In this document: one piece after another, positions 29,856 to 37,970 of the stretch
How positions within the stretch are numbered: the stretch's first letter is position 1
Layout of the letters: each line of letters opens with the position of its first letter
Virus record (IMG/VR): IMGVR_UViG_3300008107_005534
Coordinates: 1 to 41,005 of that record
Reading direction: 5' to 3' (one strand)
Origin: a virus
Length of the DNA stretch: 41,005 nt
The notes under the pieces: generated by a model
What the model saw: the letters and a program-made list of their open reading frames with translations, nothing else
Database searches by the model: none
Told to the model about the DNA's origin: nothing
Position numbers and translations under genes: made by a program

Positions 29856-31205
29856 TTATCCAATCAATTTCAAAAGTTGTTCATTTACGCATTGCAGAGG
29901 TTCGTCCCAGCTTCGAACTTTAGTCTGTTTGTGTACTTGAAAGTTATCTCCATACCAAGGAGACTTTGACGTCTTACTGGAAGTAGACCAAATGTAATAC
30001 TCCGCAATTGGAACTACAACAAAAGATGTTTTTCCGATAGCGCCAGCGGCATGAACCAAGCTCGTGCACGAACTTACGATACAGTCCATCTGTTCAATAA
30101 AGTCGAGTGTATCTTCCCAAGTTTCTATTCTTGACGATAGATCTATTACTCTAGGATTATTTATTGGCTGCTTGTCGATGTAATAGATCTCTGCGTTCTC
30201 TGGTAAGTATTCTAACATCTTTTCGATTGGTATCTTACGATACTCATCTTGCGAAAAGTATGGATTTCCTGAACACTTGATACCAATTTTAAACTTAGTG
30301 CTATTGATTTTATTCTTTGGATCATTCAAAGGTTTAAGATACGAACCATACCACAATTTAGATTCGTCGAGATTGAGATACCCTGGAAGACTCATCATCG
30401 GTGCCCATAGTTGTGTCCGATCAATTGAATAGTACTCAGTTATTACTTCAAACCCATTTCTACGAAACATATTCACGGTGTCTTCGCGATACTTAGACCA
30501 CGACGAGTAGAGTATTGGTCTCATTCCTAAGTCTTTAAGATATTTGAAAAAGCGAATGTTGATGATCTCGTCACCTATACCTCCCTCTCCCTCTATATAG
30601 ACAGTCTTACCTGGTTGAATTGCTCCGGTCCACCGCTTCATCTTAAGAGCATCATCAAACTTGCCACTCTTTGGCTTAAACGTCCCAAGGAACGACAAGA
30701 CTCCCTCTGCAAGTTTTCCTTCACGAAGCGTTTTACCCGACAGAGCACTTCTCATGTCCTCTCGCTTCTCTGGATGTTTTTCAAGTAAGTCTAACAGTAT
30801 CTTTTCTGACGCCGTTCTATCTCCCTTGAGTGCGATATTAAACGCTTTTTGAGTCTGAGTCTCAAAGTCATCCGGCGTGATCATCAGATTTAGATTAATA
30901 TAGAATAGAGCATCATCCGGCATATTCATTGCGTTATATGCTTTATAGAGGTTTGATCTGGCGATGTATAGTTGTTGAGGACTTTCGGCCTTCGTATATG
31001 CAGCTTCTGCACATTTCAGATACAAATCGCGGTGTTCTGCTTTTAGTGCCAGATATCCAAGAGCATCAAAGTCCCCTATACCCTCTGCTCTTTGAAAATA
31101 CATGTTAAGAATATCAAATACGATTTCGCGTTTTTCGTGAGATAGAAGATCCATTACAACGGGTTTTAGATCTTCTATCTTAAATTTATTTTCCGCCGTG
31201 TTCAT
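29856..31205 (-). CDS. TPR-domain GT9/GT41-like glycosyltransferase
   Basis: A 449-residue protein. Residues about 45-180 are helical repeats of TPR character (YLALKAEHRDLYLKCAEAAY, ALFYINLNLMITPDDFETQ, AFNIALKGDRTASEKILLDL). The C-terminal half opens with YIEGEGGIGDEIINIRFF at 203-220, the GxGxGD loop of heptosyltransferase-like GT-B enzymes, and ends with VSSCTSLVHAAGAIGKTSFV. TPR-GT proteins of this kind are common in bacterial and giant-virus sugar islands and often act on proteins or fibres. It overlaps the methyltransferase gene by 20 bases. Whether it glycosylates a protein or a lipid is open. Confidence 0.72.
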   Translation of the reverse strand: MNTAENKFKIEDLKPVVMDLLSHEKREIVFDILNMYFQRAEGIGDFDALGYLALKAEHRDLYLKCAEAAYTKAESPQQLYIARSNLYKAYNAMNMPDDALFYINLNLMITPDDFETQTQKAFNIALKGDRTASEKILLDLLEKHPEKREDMRSALSGKTLREGKLAEGVLSFLGTFKPKSGKFDDALKMKRWTGAIQPGKTVYIEGEGGIGDEIINIRFFKYLKDLGMRPILYSSWSKYREDTVNMFRRNGFEVITEYYSIDRTQLWAPMMSLPGYLNLDESKLWYGSYLKPLNDPKNKINSTKFKIGIKCSGNPYFSQDEYRKIPIEKMLEYLPENAEIYYIDKQPINNPRVIDLSSRIETWEDTLDFIEQMDCIVSSCTSLVHAAGAIGKTSFVVVPIAEYYIWSTSSKTSKSPWYGDNFQVHKQTKVRSWDEPLQCVNEQLLKLIG

Positions 31206-31746
31206 CTTTGATCACCACTAAATTCACCCAGAGTTCTTCAATAATGTTATTGTGTTCGCGAAGATACTTTTCAACAACATCTCTCGGTTCACCAACAAAC
31301 TGATCTCGGTATTGCTGAGATGGCATATAGTTGTAATCTAGGATCTCAAAGTCAACTTTAAAGTAATCACCGAGTCTGCTTGACGCAGCGCCTTGTTCCC
31401 TGCATAGTTTATTATGTTTCTTACTAAAAAGAAGAAGACCACCAACAGTAATTGGTCTACGATGTGTTGGGTCGTCGTAGAAGTAGTCGTGCCGATGATG
31501 CGGAACACGAATGTCTATCGTCGCTCCATGCTTACAGACTCGATAGATTTCTTTAAGGCAATGGAAATAACCAGGCCCAAGATGTTCGAGTATGTGATGA
31601 GCGATAACAACTTCAACTGTGCTATCTTCGAATGGCAGTGTGTCTTTTTCCAGATCTACGATATAGTCTGGATTTTCAAGCGGGTCGTAATCTAGAGTTA
31701 CAAAACCATCGAGCTTCGTTCCACCAGCGCCAAGATTAATCTTCAT
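31186..31746 (-). CDS. Methyltransferase type 11 (class I SAM), 186 aa
   Basis: NLGAGG at 4-9 is SAM motif I, VTLDYDPLENPDYIVDL gives the acidic motif, and HHILEHLGPG near 50-59 is the type-11 motif IV. Proteins of this sort, with a histidine-rich VPHHRHDYFYDDPTHRRPI segment, are common in LPS and capsule clusters. It is the first gene of the right glycan cassette, 108 bases after a late promoter, so it and the genes behind it should be expressed late. The ribosome site is AAAGGTG. Its substrate is not identifiable. Confidence 0.75.
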   Translation of the reverse strand: MKINLGAGGTKLDGFVTLDYDPLENPDYIVDLEKDTLPFEDSTVEVVIAHHILEHLGPGYFHCLKEIYRVCKHGATIDIRVPHHRHDYFYDDPTHRRPITVGGLLLFSKKHNKLCREQGAASSRLGDYFKVDFEILDYNYMPSQQYRDQFVGEPRDVVEKYLREHNNIIEELWVNLVVIKDEHGGK

Positions 31747-31853
31747 TTAAATCACCTTTCATATTAAAAGTTTGTAATATTAAAATTACTCAAAAAGTCT
31801 AAAATTTTATATAAGATCTTTTTGCGACGCTATGAGTTTAATAGCTTCTACTC

Positions 31854-31861
31854 TATTTATA
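31854..31861 (-). promoter_or_regulatory. T4-type late promoter for the right glycan cassette
   Basis: The minus strand reads TTTGTATAAATAGAGT with an exact TATAAATA. It lies in the 131-base gap between the last RCC1 gene (stop 31878) and the methyltransferase gene (start 31746). No other promoter or clear terminator is visible in this gap. It implies that the sugar genes are late-expressed. Confidence 0.72.
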
Positions 31862-31877
31862 CAAAAAAACTATGATG

Positions 31878-33212
31878 CTATACTGCTCTTACGGCTGTGC
31901 TGAACACTATGCCTGCGCTAACTTGACTCCAGCCGGTTAACCCACCAGCAACTGACACTGGAGAAGATCTAGCAACCAAAGTGCCGTGACCTAGTTGTCC
32001 AAAGGTGTTGTCACCCCAAGACCAGACAGTTCCGTTCTGTCGGACACCTATGCTGTGGGTGCAGCCTGTAGCCACCTGACACCAGTTCGTAAAGCCACCG
32101 ACGACTGACACTGGAGAAGATTTGGCAGCTACAGTGTTGTCACCGAGACGGCCGTCAGTTCCAAGACCCCAAGCCCAAGCGGTCCCGTTCTGTCGAACAC
32201 CTAGACTATGGCATCTTGCTGCGCTTACTTGACACCAGTCCGTGAACCCGCCGACGACTAACACTGGAGAAGATTTAGCAACTGTAGTGTAATCACCAAG
32301 ACGCCCGCATGCTCCATCCCCCCAAGCCCAGGCGGTGCCATTTTGGCGAACACCTAGACTGTGCACCGACGCACTTACTTGGCACCAGTCTGTAAAGCCG
32401 CCAACAACCGATACTGGTGATGATTTAGTCGCTGTCGTGTTGTCGCCAAGTTGTCCACCGCCAGTATTACATCCCCAACCCCATGCAGTTCCATTAGTAC
32501 GAACACCTAGACTGTGAGCGTTCCCAGCGCTCACTTGACACCAGTCTGTAAAGCCACCTACGACTGACACAGGAGAAGATTTACCACCACCGGTGTTATC
32601 ACCAATATTGCCAAAAGTGTTTGCGCCCCAACCCCATGCAGTTCCATTAGTACGAATACCCAAACTGTGAACACCACCACCGCTTACTTGACACCAGTCT
32701 GTAAAGCCACCAACGACTGACACTGGAGAAGATTTATCAACTGTTGTATTATCACCAAGTTCTCCAGAAGTACCAGCACCCCAAGCCCAAGCGATTCCAT
32801 TAGAACGTATGCCTAAGGCATGCGAGCCAGTGCCGCTTACTGCTTGCCAGTCATTAAACCCTCCAGCGACTAACACTGGAGAAGATTTAGACACAGTAGT
32901 ATTATCACCTAGGCGTCCTGAAGTAGGAAACCCCCACGCGTAAATTAAATTCGTATTAAAATCGCTTCTTAACTGACGGTTATCCAATCCGCTCCAGCAC
33001 CCGACTTGCGCAATTACTGGAACACCCAAACTTTCAACGTAAAATATAGTTCCTGGTATAATAGTATTACCGCTTAAGTCCGGAAGATCGTCTACGGTCG
33101 CAACAGAAATACTTCTATTCGTAGTATCAACGTATGTTTGTGCTGCTAGCTTTAAAAAGCATCCGACAGAATTACTAGAAGTAAAGTTGTTTATGTCATC
33201 TTGCGTAGCCAT
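31878..33212 (-). CDS. RCC1-type seven-bladed propeller fibre/adhesin (copy 1 of 6)
   Basis: A 444-residue protein. The first ~88 residues are a fibre N-terminal domain (ATVDDLPDLSGN, IIPGTIFYVE). It is followed by seven blades of about 50 residues with the RCC1 pattern: [AF]-W-x-WG-x(4)-G-x-LGD-x-T-x(3)-KSSPVxVxGGFxDWxxVSxGxxHSLGxRxNG. Seven is the blade number of a closed RCC1 propeller. Differences between blades fall mostly after the WG pair, after the LGD and around VSAG. It lies upstream of the right glycan cassette and 1 base after the next copy. It is most likely a virion receptor-binding propeller; a RanGEF role is not plausible in a phage. The sixth blade has VATG in place of VSAG. 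Confidence 0.78.
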   Translation of the reverse strand: MATQDDINNFTSSNSVGCFLKLAAQTYVDTTNRSISVATVDDLPDLSGNTIIPGTIFYVESLGVPVIAQVGCWSGLDNRQLRSDFNTNLIYAWGFPTSGRLGDNTTVSKSSPVLVAGGFNDWQAVSGTGSHALGIRSNGIAWAWGAGTSGELGDNTTVDKSSPVSVVGGFTDWCQVSGGGVHSLGIRTNGTAWGWGANTFGNIGDNTGGGKSSPVSVVGGFTDWCQVSAGNAHSLGVRTNGTAWGWGCNTGGGQLGDNTTATKSSPVSVVGGFTDWCQVSASVHSLGVRQNGTAWAWGDGACGRLGDYTTVAKSSPVLVVGGFTDWCQVSAARCHSLGVRQNGTAWAWGLGTDGRLGDNTVAAKSSPVSVVGGFTNWCQVATGCTHSIGVRQNGTVWSWGDNTFGQLGHGTLVARSSPVSVAGGLTGWSQVSAGIVFSTAVRAV

Positions 33213-34571
33213 TTAAAATCCTTTCCGTGATTGGCGAATAGCCATGCTAGAGCAAAGGTTAGCGCTTATTTGACACCAGCCAGTTAGTCCACCTACGATT
33301 GACACTGGCGAAGACTTAGCTGTAATAGTATTATCCCCTAGACGACCTTGGGTGTTAGAACCCCACGCCCACAGTGTTCCATTAGTTCTTAATCCTAGAT
33401 TATGAGTTTCGCCTGCGCTTACTTGACACCAGTCCGTGAACCCGCCGACGACTGACACTGGAGAAGATTTTGAAACTATCGTGTTGTCGCCAAGAACGCC
33501 GCAGAATGCAGTTCCCCAAGCCCAAGCGGTCCCGTTCTGTCGAACACCTAGACTATGATTTGCTCCGGCACTAACCTGACACCAGTCGGTAAAGCCGCCA
33601 ACGACTGATACTGGGGAAGATCTGTTGACTATTGTATTATTACCAAGGCGACCGCATGTTCCATCCCCCCAAGCCCATGCAGTTCCATTAGTACGAACAC
33701 CTAGACTGTGAGTGCCCAATATGCCGCGCCCAGCGCTTACTTGGCACCAGTCTGTAAATCCACCAACGACTGACACAGGAGAAGATTTAGCAACTGTTGT
33801 TCCGTCACCGAGACGCCCGCATGACCCATTCCCCCATGCCCAAGTCGTTCCATTTCGTCGAATACCTAGACTGTGACTGCCCCCAGCGCTTACTTGACTC
33901 CAGTCTGTAAAGCCGCCAACAACTGATACTGGAGATGATCTGGAAACTGTGCTGTTGTCACCGAGGCGACCGTATGTCCCAGGACCCCATGCCCAAGCAG
34001 TTCCATTAGTACGAACACCTAGACTATGAGCGTTCCCAGCGCTCACTTGACACCAGTCTGTAAAGCCGCCAACAACTGATACTGGAGAAGATTTATTCAC
34101 CGATGTGTTATCACCGAGACGCCCGCATGACCCACCACCCCATGCCCAAGCGGTTCCATTAGTACGAACACCTAAACCGTGGAGGTATCCGGCACTTACA
34201 TTACACCAATCTGTAAAGCCGCCAACGACTGATACTGGAGAAGATCTGTTGACTACGGTTCCGTCGCCAAGCCCACCTGTGGCATTATATCCCCAAGCAT
34301 AAATGTCTGGGCGATAGTTAAAAACTTCACTAGTGAGATTATTAAACCAATATCCGTCTACCGCGTGATAATAGCGGTTTTCATCATTAACATATATCAG
34401 TCTTCCTGCGTATGTTACTGCGTTTGGCAAGTTAGCAAAACTTGCTACGCTAGATACAGGATTACTTAGAATAGTTAGGGCACCGTTTGTTTGGCAAGTT
34501 TGTAACGCTGTAAGCCCGCCCCCGCTTATGCAAGCACAAATTTTATTTACGAGATTTTGTGAATTTATCAT
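33213..34571 (-). CDS. RCC1-type seven-bladed propeller fibre/adhesin (copy 2 of 6)
   Basis: A 452-residue protein. The N-terminal ~90 residues contain VASFANLPNAVTYAGRLIYV then NRYYHAVDGYW, a motif of phage fibre attachment domains. Seven RCC1 blades follow. After WG the blades read YNAT, GGSC, PGTY, NGSC, DGTC, TAFC and SNTQ, so this 4-residue loop is hypervariable while the flanks are nearly fixed. The fourth blade carries a longer loop (AGRGILGTHS). The gene is joined to copy 3 by an ATGA overlap (34568-34571). It ends with the short basic tail RQSRKGF. Confidence 0.78.
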   Translation of the reverse strand: MINSQNLVNKICACISGGGLTALQTCQTNGALTILSNPVSSVASFANLPNAVTYAGRLIYVNDENRYYHAVDGYWFNNLTSEVFNYRPDIYAWGYNATGGLGDGTVVNRSSPVSVVGGFTDWCNVSAGYLHGLGVRTNGTAWAWGGGSCGRLGDNTSVNKSSPVSVVGGFTDWCQVSAGNAHSLGVRTNGTAWAWGPGTYGRLGDNSTVSRSSPVSVVGGFTDWSQVSAGGSHSLGIRRNGTTWAWGNGSCGRLGDGTTVAKSSPVSVVGGFTDWCQVSAGRGILGTHSLGVRTNGTAWAWGDGTCGRLGNNTIVNRSSPVSVVGGFTDWCQVSAGANHSLGVRQNGTAWAWGTAFCGVLGDNTIVSKSSPVSVVGGFTDWCQVSAGETHNLGLRTNGTLWAWGSNTQGRLGDNTITAKSSPVSIVGGLTGWCQISANLCSSMAIRQSRKGF

Positions 34572-35932
34572 AAGCTTATTATCCCTAGACTATGGTCGTT
34601 ACCTGCACTAACCGCGCACCAGCTTGTAAAGCCACCAACGACTGATACTGGCGAAGATCTATTAGCGACAGCATTGTCTCCTAGACGACCACATGTCCCG
34701 ACACCCCAAGCCCAGACTGTGCCATTAGTTCTAACACCTATATTATGGCAGCATCCTGCGCTTACTTGGCACCAGTCTGTAAATCCTCCAGAGACTGACA
34801 CTGGAGATGATCTGGAAACTGTGCAGTTGTCTCCGAGGTTGCCGCAGCAACCATTCCCCCAGGCATATAAAGTTCCATCAGATCTGCGGCCAAGGCTGTG
34901 ACACCCACCAGCGCTTACCTCGCGCCAGTTATTAAAACCACCGACTACTTGTACTGGAGAAGATTTAGAAACTACCGTGTTATCACCGAGTTGACCGAAA
35001 GAGTTTCCTCCCCAAGCCCAAACGGATGAATTGGTACGCACTCCTAGTGCATGACCTCCGCCAGCACTAACCTGACACCAGTTATTAAATCCTCCAGAAA
35101 TTAGAGCAGGCGAAGATTTAGAAACTGTGGTACCATCCCCAAGACGGCCAGACCCGGCATTGCCCCAACCAAACGCTTCACCGTTTGCTCTAATTCCGAT
35201 ACTAAACAGTGTGCCTGCGCTTACACGACACCACCCTGTAATACCGCTAATTACTGATACTGGTGAAGACTTTGCGACTGTAGTGCAGTCACCTAGCTGC
35301 CCAAAAGTGTTTGCCCCCCAAGCCCAAGCCGTTCCATTAGTGCGAACACCTAGACTATGATAGTTCCCAGCACTAACTTGGCACCAGTCTGTGAAGCCGC
35401 CAACTACTGACACTGGAGAAGACTTGGTGACAGCAGTATTGTCACCAAGTTTACCTAAAAAGTTTGAACCCCAAGCCCATGCTGTACCATTTGTACAGAC
35501 GGCCAAACTATGACATTCGCCAGCGCTTAACTGACACCAACCAGATGGTGCAGTTGATACCGGAGACGATTTAGAAACTGCTGTACTATCACCTAGTTGG
35601 CCAAGATTGTTATTTCCCCAAGACCAAATTTTTCCGTATGTGGTATCCTGCCTTAGAAGCCTGCCGTCAAGTGTTAGCCACTTAAAATTAGAACTTACCG
35701 CAAATACGTCTATATCGTTAACGTAATAGATCATTGCGTTTGGCGAATCGTAATATTTAAGATTCGGCAATGAAAGTACGTCAGATACAGTGACAATATT
35801 AATCTCACTCAGTGCAGTCATAGATAAAGATGTTGCTAATACGTCTTCAACAAGATATGACCCGGTTTCATACGCAGTATTAACTACGGTCGTTAGTTTT
35901 GATACCAAACCTGGTTTATCGATTGGGGGCAT
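34568..35932 (-). CDS. RCC1-type seven-bladed propeller fibre/adhesin (copy 3 of 6)
   Basis: A 454-residue protein with seven blades. The N-terminal domain (VVNTAYETGSYLVEDVLATS, then VLSLPNLKYYDSP and MIYYVNDIDVFAV) is related to the others but more diverged. Blade loops after WG read NNNL, SNFL, ANTF, NAGS, GNSF, NGCC and VGTC. The first blade is shortened (STAPSGWCQLSAG lacks the VVGGF segment). The DUF4376-like gene lies one base upstream and may help to fold it. The ATG is confirmed by position and a TAA one base away. Confidence 0.75.
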   Translation of the reverse strand: MPPIDKPGLVSKLTTVVNTAYETGSYLVEDVLATSLSMTALSEINIVTVSDVLSLPNLKYYDSPNAMIYYVNDIDVFAVSSNFKWLTLDGRLLRQDTTYGKIWSWGNNNLGQLGDSTAVSKSSPVSTAPSGWCQLSAGECHSLAVCTNGTAWAWGSNFLGKLGDNTAVTKSSPVSVVGGFTDWCQVSAGNYHSLGVRTNGTAWAWGANTFGQLGDCTTVAKSSPVSVISGITGWCRVSAGTLFSIGIRANGEAFGWGNAGSGRLGDGTTVSKSSPALISGGFNNWCQVSAGGGHALGVRTNSSVWAWGGNSFGQLGDNTVVSKSSPVQVVGGFNNWREVSAGGCHSLGRRSDGTLYAWGNGCCGNLGDNCTVSRSSPVSVSGGFTDWCQVSAGCCHNIGVRTNGTVWAWGVGTCGRLGDNAVANRSSPVSVVGGFTSWCAVSAGNDHSLGIISL

Positions 35933-35933
35933 A

Positions 35934-36575
35934 TTATTCTACCATCTGTTCCGCTATTTGTTCACCAATAGATACCAATTCTTCTTTTGATGTCGCTGCA
36001 TTAATTTCATCATTAATTGTTTTCTCCCAGTCAAAGCAACTTTGAATATAACTCGAACCGGCAGAAACAATAGAACCAAGATCGCTCTTTGTAAGAGTGA
36101 GCCAACCTTCTGGGAATTTCCAATTTGCAACTTCTTCTTCCGTCATAATAGAATACTTCTGTATGAAAATATTTCTTCCGTCACGGCTAGTATCTAGACT
36201 AACTTCGGTACCTTGTATATTTATTTTCGTTCCAGCTGTTTCTTTTTTCCATCTTGCTTCGGCCGCTTTAGTTTTAAAATTATCGCGAGCGAAATCAACT
36301 AGTGTATCTACTACTTCATATACTGCGACCGCCTTGTCACCGGAAAGATCCCACTGTGGTCCATAGTAGTATTCTACCATAGGATTGATTTCTGGTCTCT
36401 GTTCTTCTACTAGTGCAATTCTTGTGTCTTCATTAATAATATATGGAAGAGTTTCTGGCGCTACTCTAGGAATGCCAGCCGTGACATTTTCTTTTTCTAG
36501 AGATCCTTGAAAAATTGCGCGGTTCCAATCCATTGGTCCGACAATTACTCTATCGTTATAAACTACTGCATACAT
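35934..36575 (-). CDS. DUF4376-like protein (putative tail-fibre assembly factor)
   Basis: A 213-residue protein. The N-terminal ~110 residues start MYAVVYNDRVIVGPMDWNRA and include YYYGPQWDLSG. The C-terminal half has FKTKAAEARWKKETAGTKI, VSLDTSRDGRNIFIQKYSIM and WEKTINDEINAATSKEELVS. RW..E......G..V.TDR.SR is the DUF4376 pattern, found in many phage tail-fibre regions and thought to be linked to fibre assembly or to be a minor component. It sits in the middle of the RCC1 array, with three propeller genes on each side. Shared operon position suggests a chaperone or attachment role for the propellers; this is inference. Confidence 0.6.
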   Translation of the reverse strand: MYAVVYNDRVIVGPMDWNRAIFQGSLEKENVTAGIPRVAPETLPYIINEDTRIALVEEQRPEINPMVEYYYGPQWDLSGDKAVAVYEVVDTLVDFARDNFKTKAAEARWKKETAGTKINIQGTEVSLDTSRDGRNIFIQKYSIMTEEEVANWKFPEGWLTLTKSDLGSIVSAGSSYIQSCFDWEKTINDEINAATSKEELVSIGEQIAEQMVE

Positions 36576-36599
36576 TTATTTTCTCCTTTGTAATTATCA

Positions 36600-37970
36600 T
36601 TATACGAAATTTGTTCTTCTTAGAGCTAAGCTGTGATAATTGCTAGCGCTTACTTGACACCAGTCTGTAAAGCCACCGACGACTGATACTGGAGAAGATG
36701 CATTGGCAGGCGCACCAGATCCTAAAACGCCGCAAGCAGCAATTCCCCATGCCCAAGCGGTTCCATTCTGGCGAACACCTAGACTATGATTTGCTCCGGC
36801 ACTAACCTGACACCAGTCAAAGAACCCACCGACGACTGATACTGGCGAAGATTTATTGACTGTTGTTCCGTCGCCTAGTTTCCCGCAGAAAGCCGCTCCC
36901 CACGCCCAAGCGGTTCCGTTAGTACGAACACCTAGACTGTGAGCGGACCCAGCGCTAACCTGACACCAGTCGGTAAAGCCTCCAACTACTGACACTGGAG
37001 AAGATTTATTAACTGTTGTTCCGTCACCAAGGCGACCATTGGAGCCGCAACCCCAACCCCATGCAGTTCCATTTTGGCGAACACCTAAGTTGCGACCGCC
37101 ACCTGCATCTACCTGACACCAGTCCGTAAAACCGCCGACGACTAATACTGGAGAAGACTTGCATACTGTAGTGCCATCGCCAAGAAGACCGTAACTACCG
37201 CATCCCCAAGCCCAAGCGGTCCCGTTCCGTCGAACACCTAGACTGTGACTGCCCCCAGCGCTCACTTGGCACCAGTCTGTAAAGCCACCAACGACTGACA
37301 CTGGAGAAGAGAAACCACCGGTTCCATCAATAACATTAATGGAACCGTTGAAGTTGTTACCTAGTACCCCATGGCACGGGTTTCCCCAACCCCATGCAGT
37401 TCCATTAGTACGAACACCTAAGTTGTGGTCATCCCCGGCACTTACATAACACCAGTCTGTAAAACCGCCGACTACTGATACTGGTGAAGATCTACCAGAA
37501 GAACTTGGTAGAACAGTGCAGTTATCACCGAGGCGGCCATATGCACTACACCCCCATGCCCAGACAGTTCCGTTAGAGCGAAGGCCAATACTGTGACTAC
37601 CACCGGCGCTTACTTGACACCAGTCTGTAAAGCTACCAATGACTGAAACTGGAGAAGATTTATTGACTTCTGTATTATCACCTAGTTTACCTCTGCCCCC
37701 ACCACCCCATGCATACGCAATTCCTTTATTTTCATCGATAAGATTATACCAGCCAGTTCCAGTACTCCAATAAATCCTTTCATCCGCCGTTACGAATACT
37801 AACAGTCCTTCGTTAGATGCAGCTGAAGGTAAGTTTGCGTATGTGGCAACTTCTCTTACCTGTCCTACGGCTAGAGTTTGGACTGCTCTTGATAGAAATA
37901 GGTAATCGAGTGTATTACTTGAACTGTCGATTGCTTTTTGGAGTAATATTTGAAATTGTGCTAAGTTCAT
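36600..37970 (-). CDS. RCC1-type seven-bladed propeller fibre/adhesin (copy 4 of 6)
   Basis: A 456-residue protein. The N-terminal domain (VATYANLPSAASNEGLLVFV, then RIYWSTGTGWYNL) is the classic phage fibre adapter motif. Seven blades follow. The second and third blades carry extra loops (TVLPSSSGRSSP and NNFNGSINVIDGTGGFSSP), so insertions are tolerated at the same loop after LGD. Loops after WG read GGGR, CSAY, NPCH, CGSY, CGSN, AAFC and IAAC. The stop is 24 bases before the DUF4376-like start. It is joined to copy 5 by an ATGA overlap. Confidence 0.78.
   Translation of the reverse strand: MNLAQFQILLQKAIDSSSNTLDYLFLSRAVQTLAVGQVREVATYANLPSAASNEGLLVFVTADERIYWSTGTGWYNLIDENKGIAYAWGGGGRGKLGDNTEVNKSSPVSVIGSFTDWCQVSAGGSHSIGLRSNGTVWAWGCSAYGRLGDNCTVLPSSSGRSSPVSVVGGFTDWCYVSAGDDHNLGVRTNGTAWGWGNPCHGVLGNNFNGSINVIDGTGGFSSPVSVVGGFTDWCQVSAGGSHSLGVRRNGTAWAWGCGSYGLLGDGTTVCKSSPVLVVGGFTDWCQVDAGGGRNLGVRQNGTAWGWGCGSNGRLGDGTTVNKSSPVSVVGGFTDWCQVSAGSAHSLGVRTNGTAWAWGAAFCGKLGDGTTVNKSSPVSVVGGFFDWCQVSAGANHSLGVRQNGTAWAWGIAACGVLGSGAPANASSPVSVVGGFTDWCQVSASNYHSLALRRTNFV

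Noticed and set aside
31862-31877. Run of seven A (T on the minus strand) after the RCC1 operon as a terminator
   Set aside because: I find no stable stem just before it; only short imperfect pairings.
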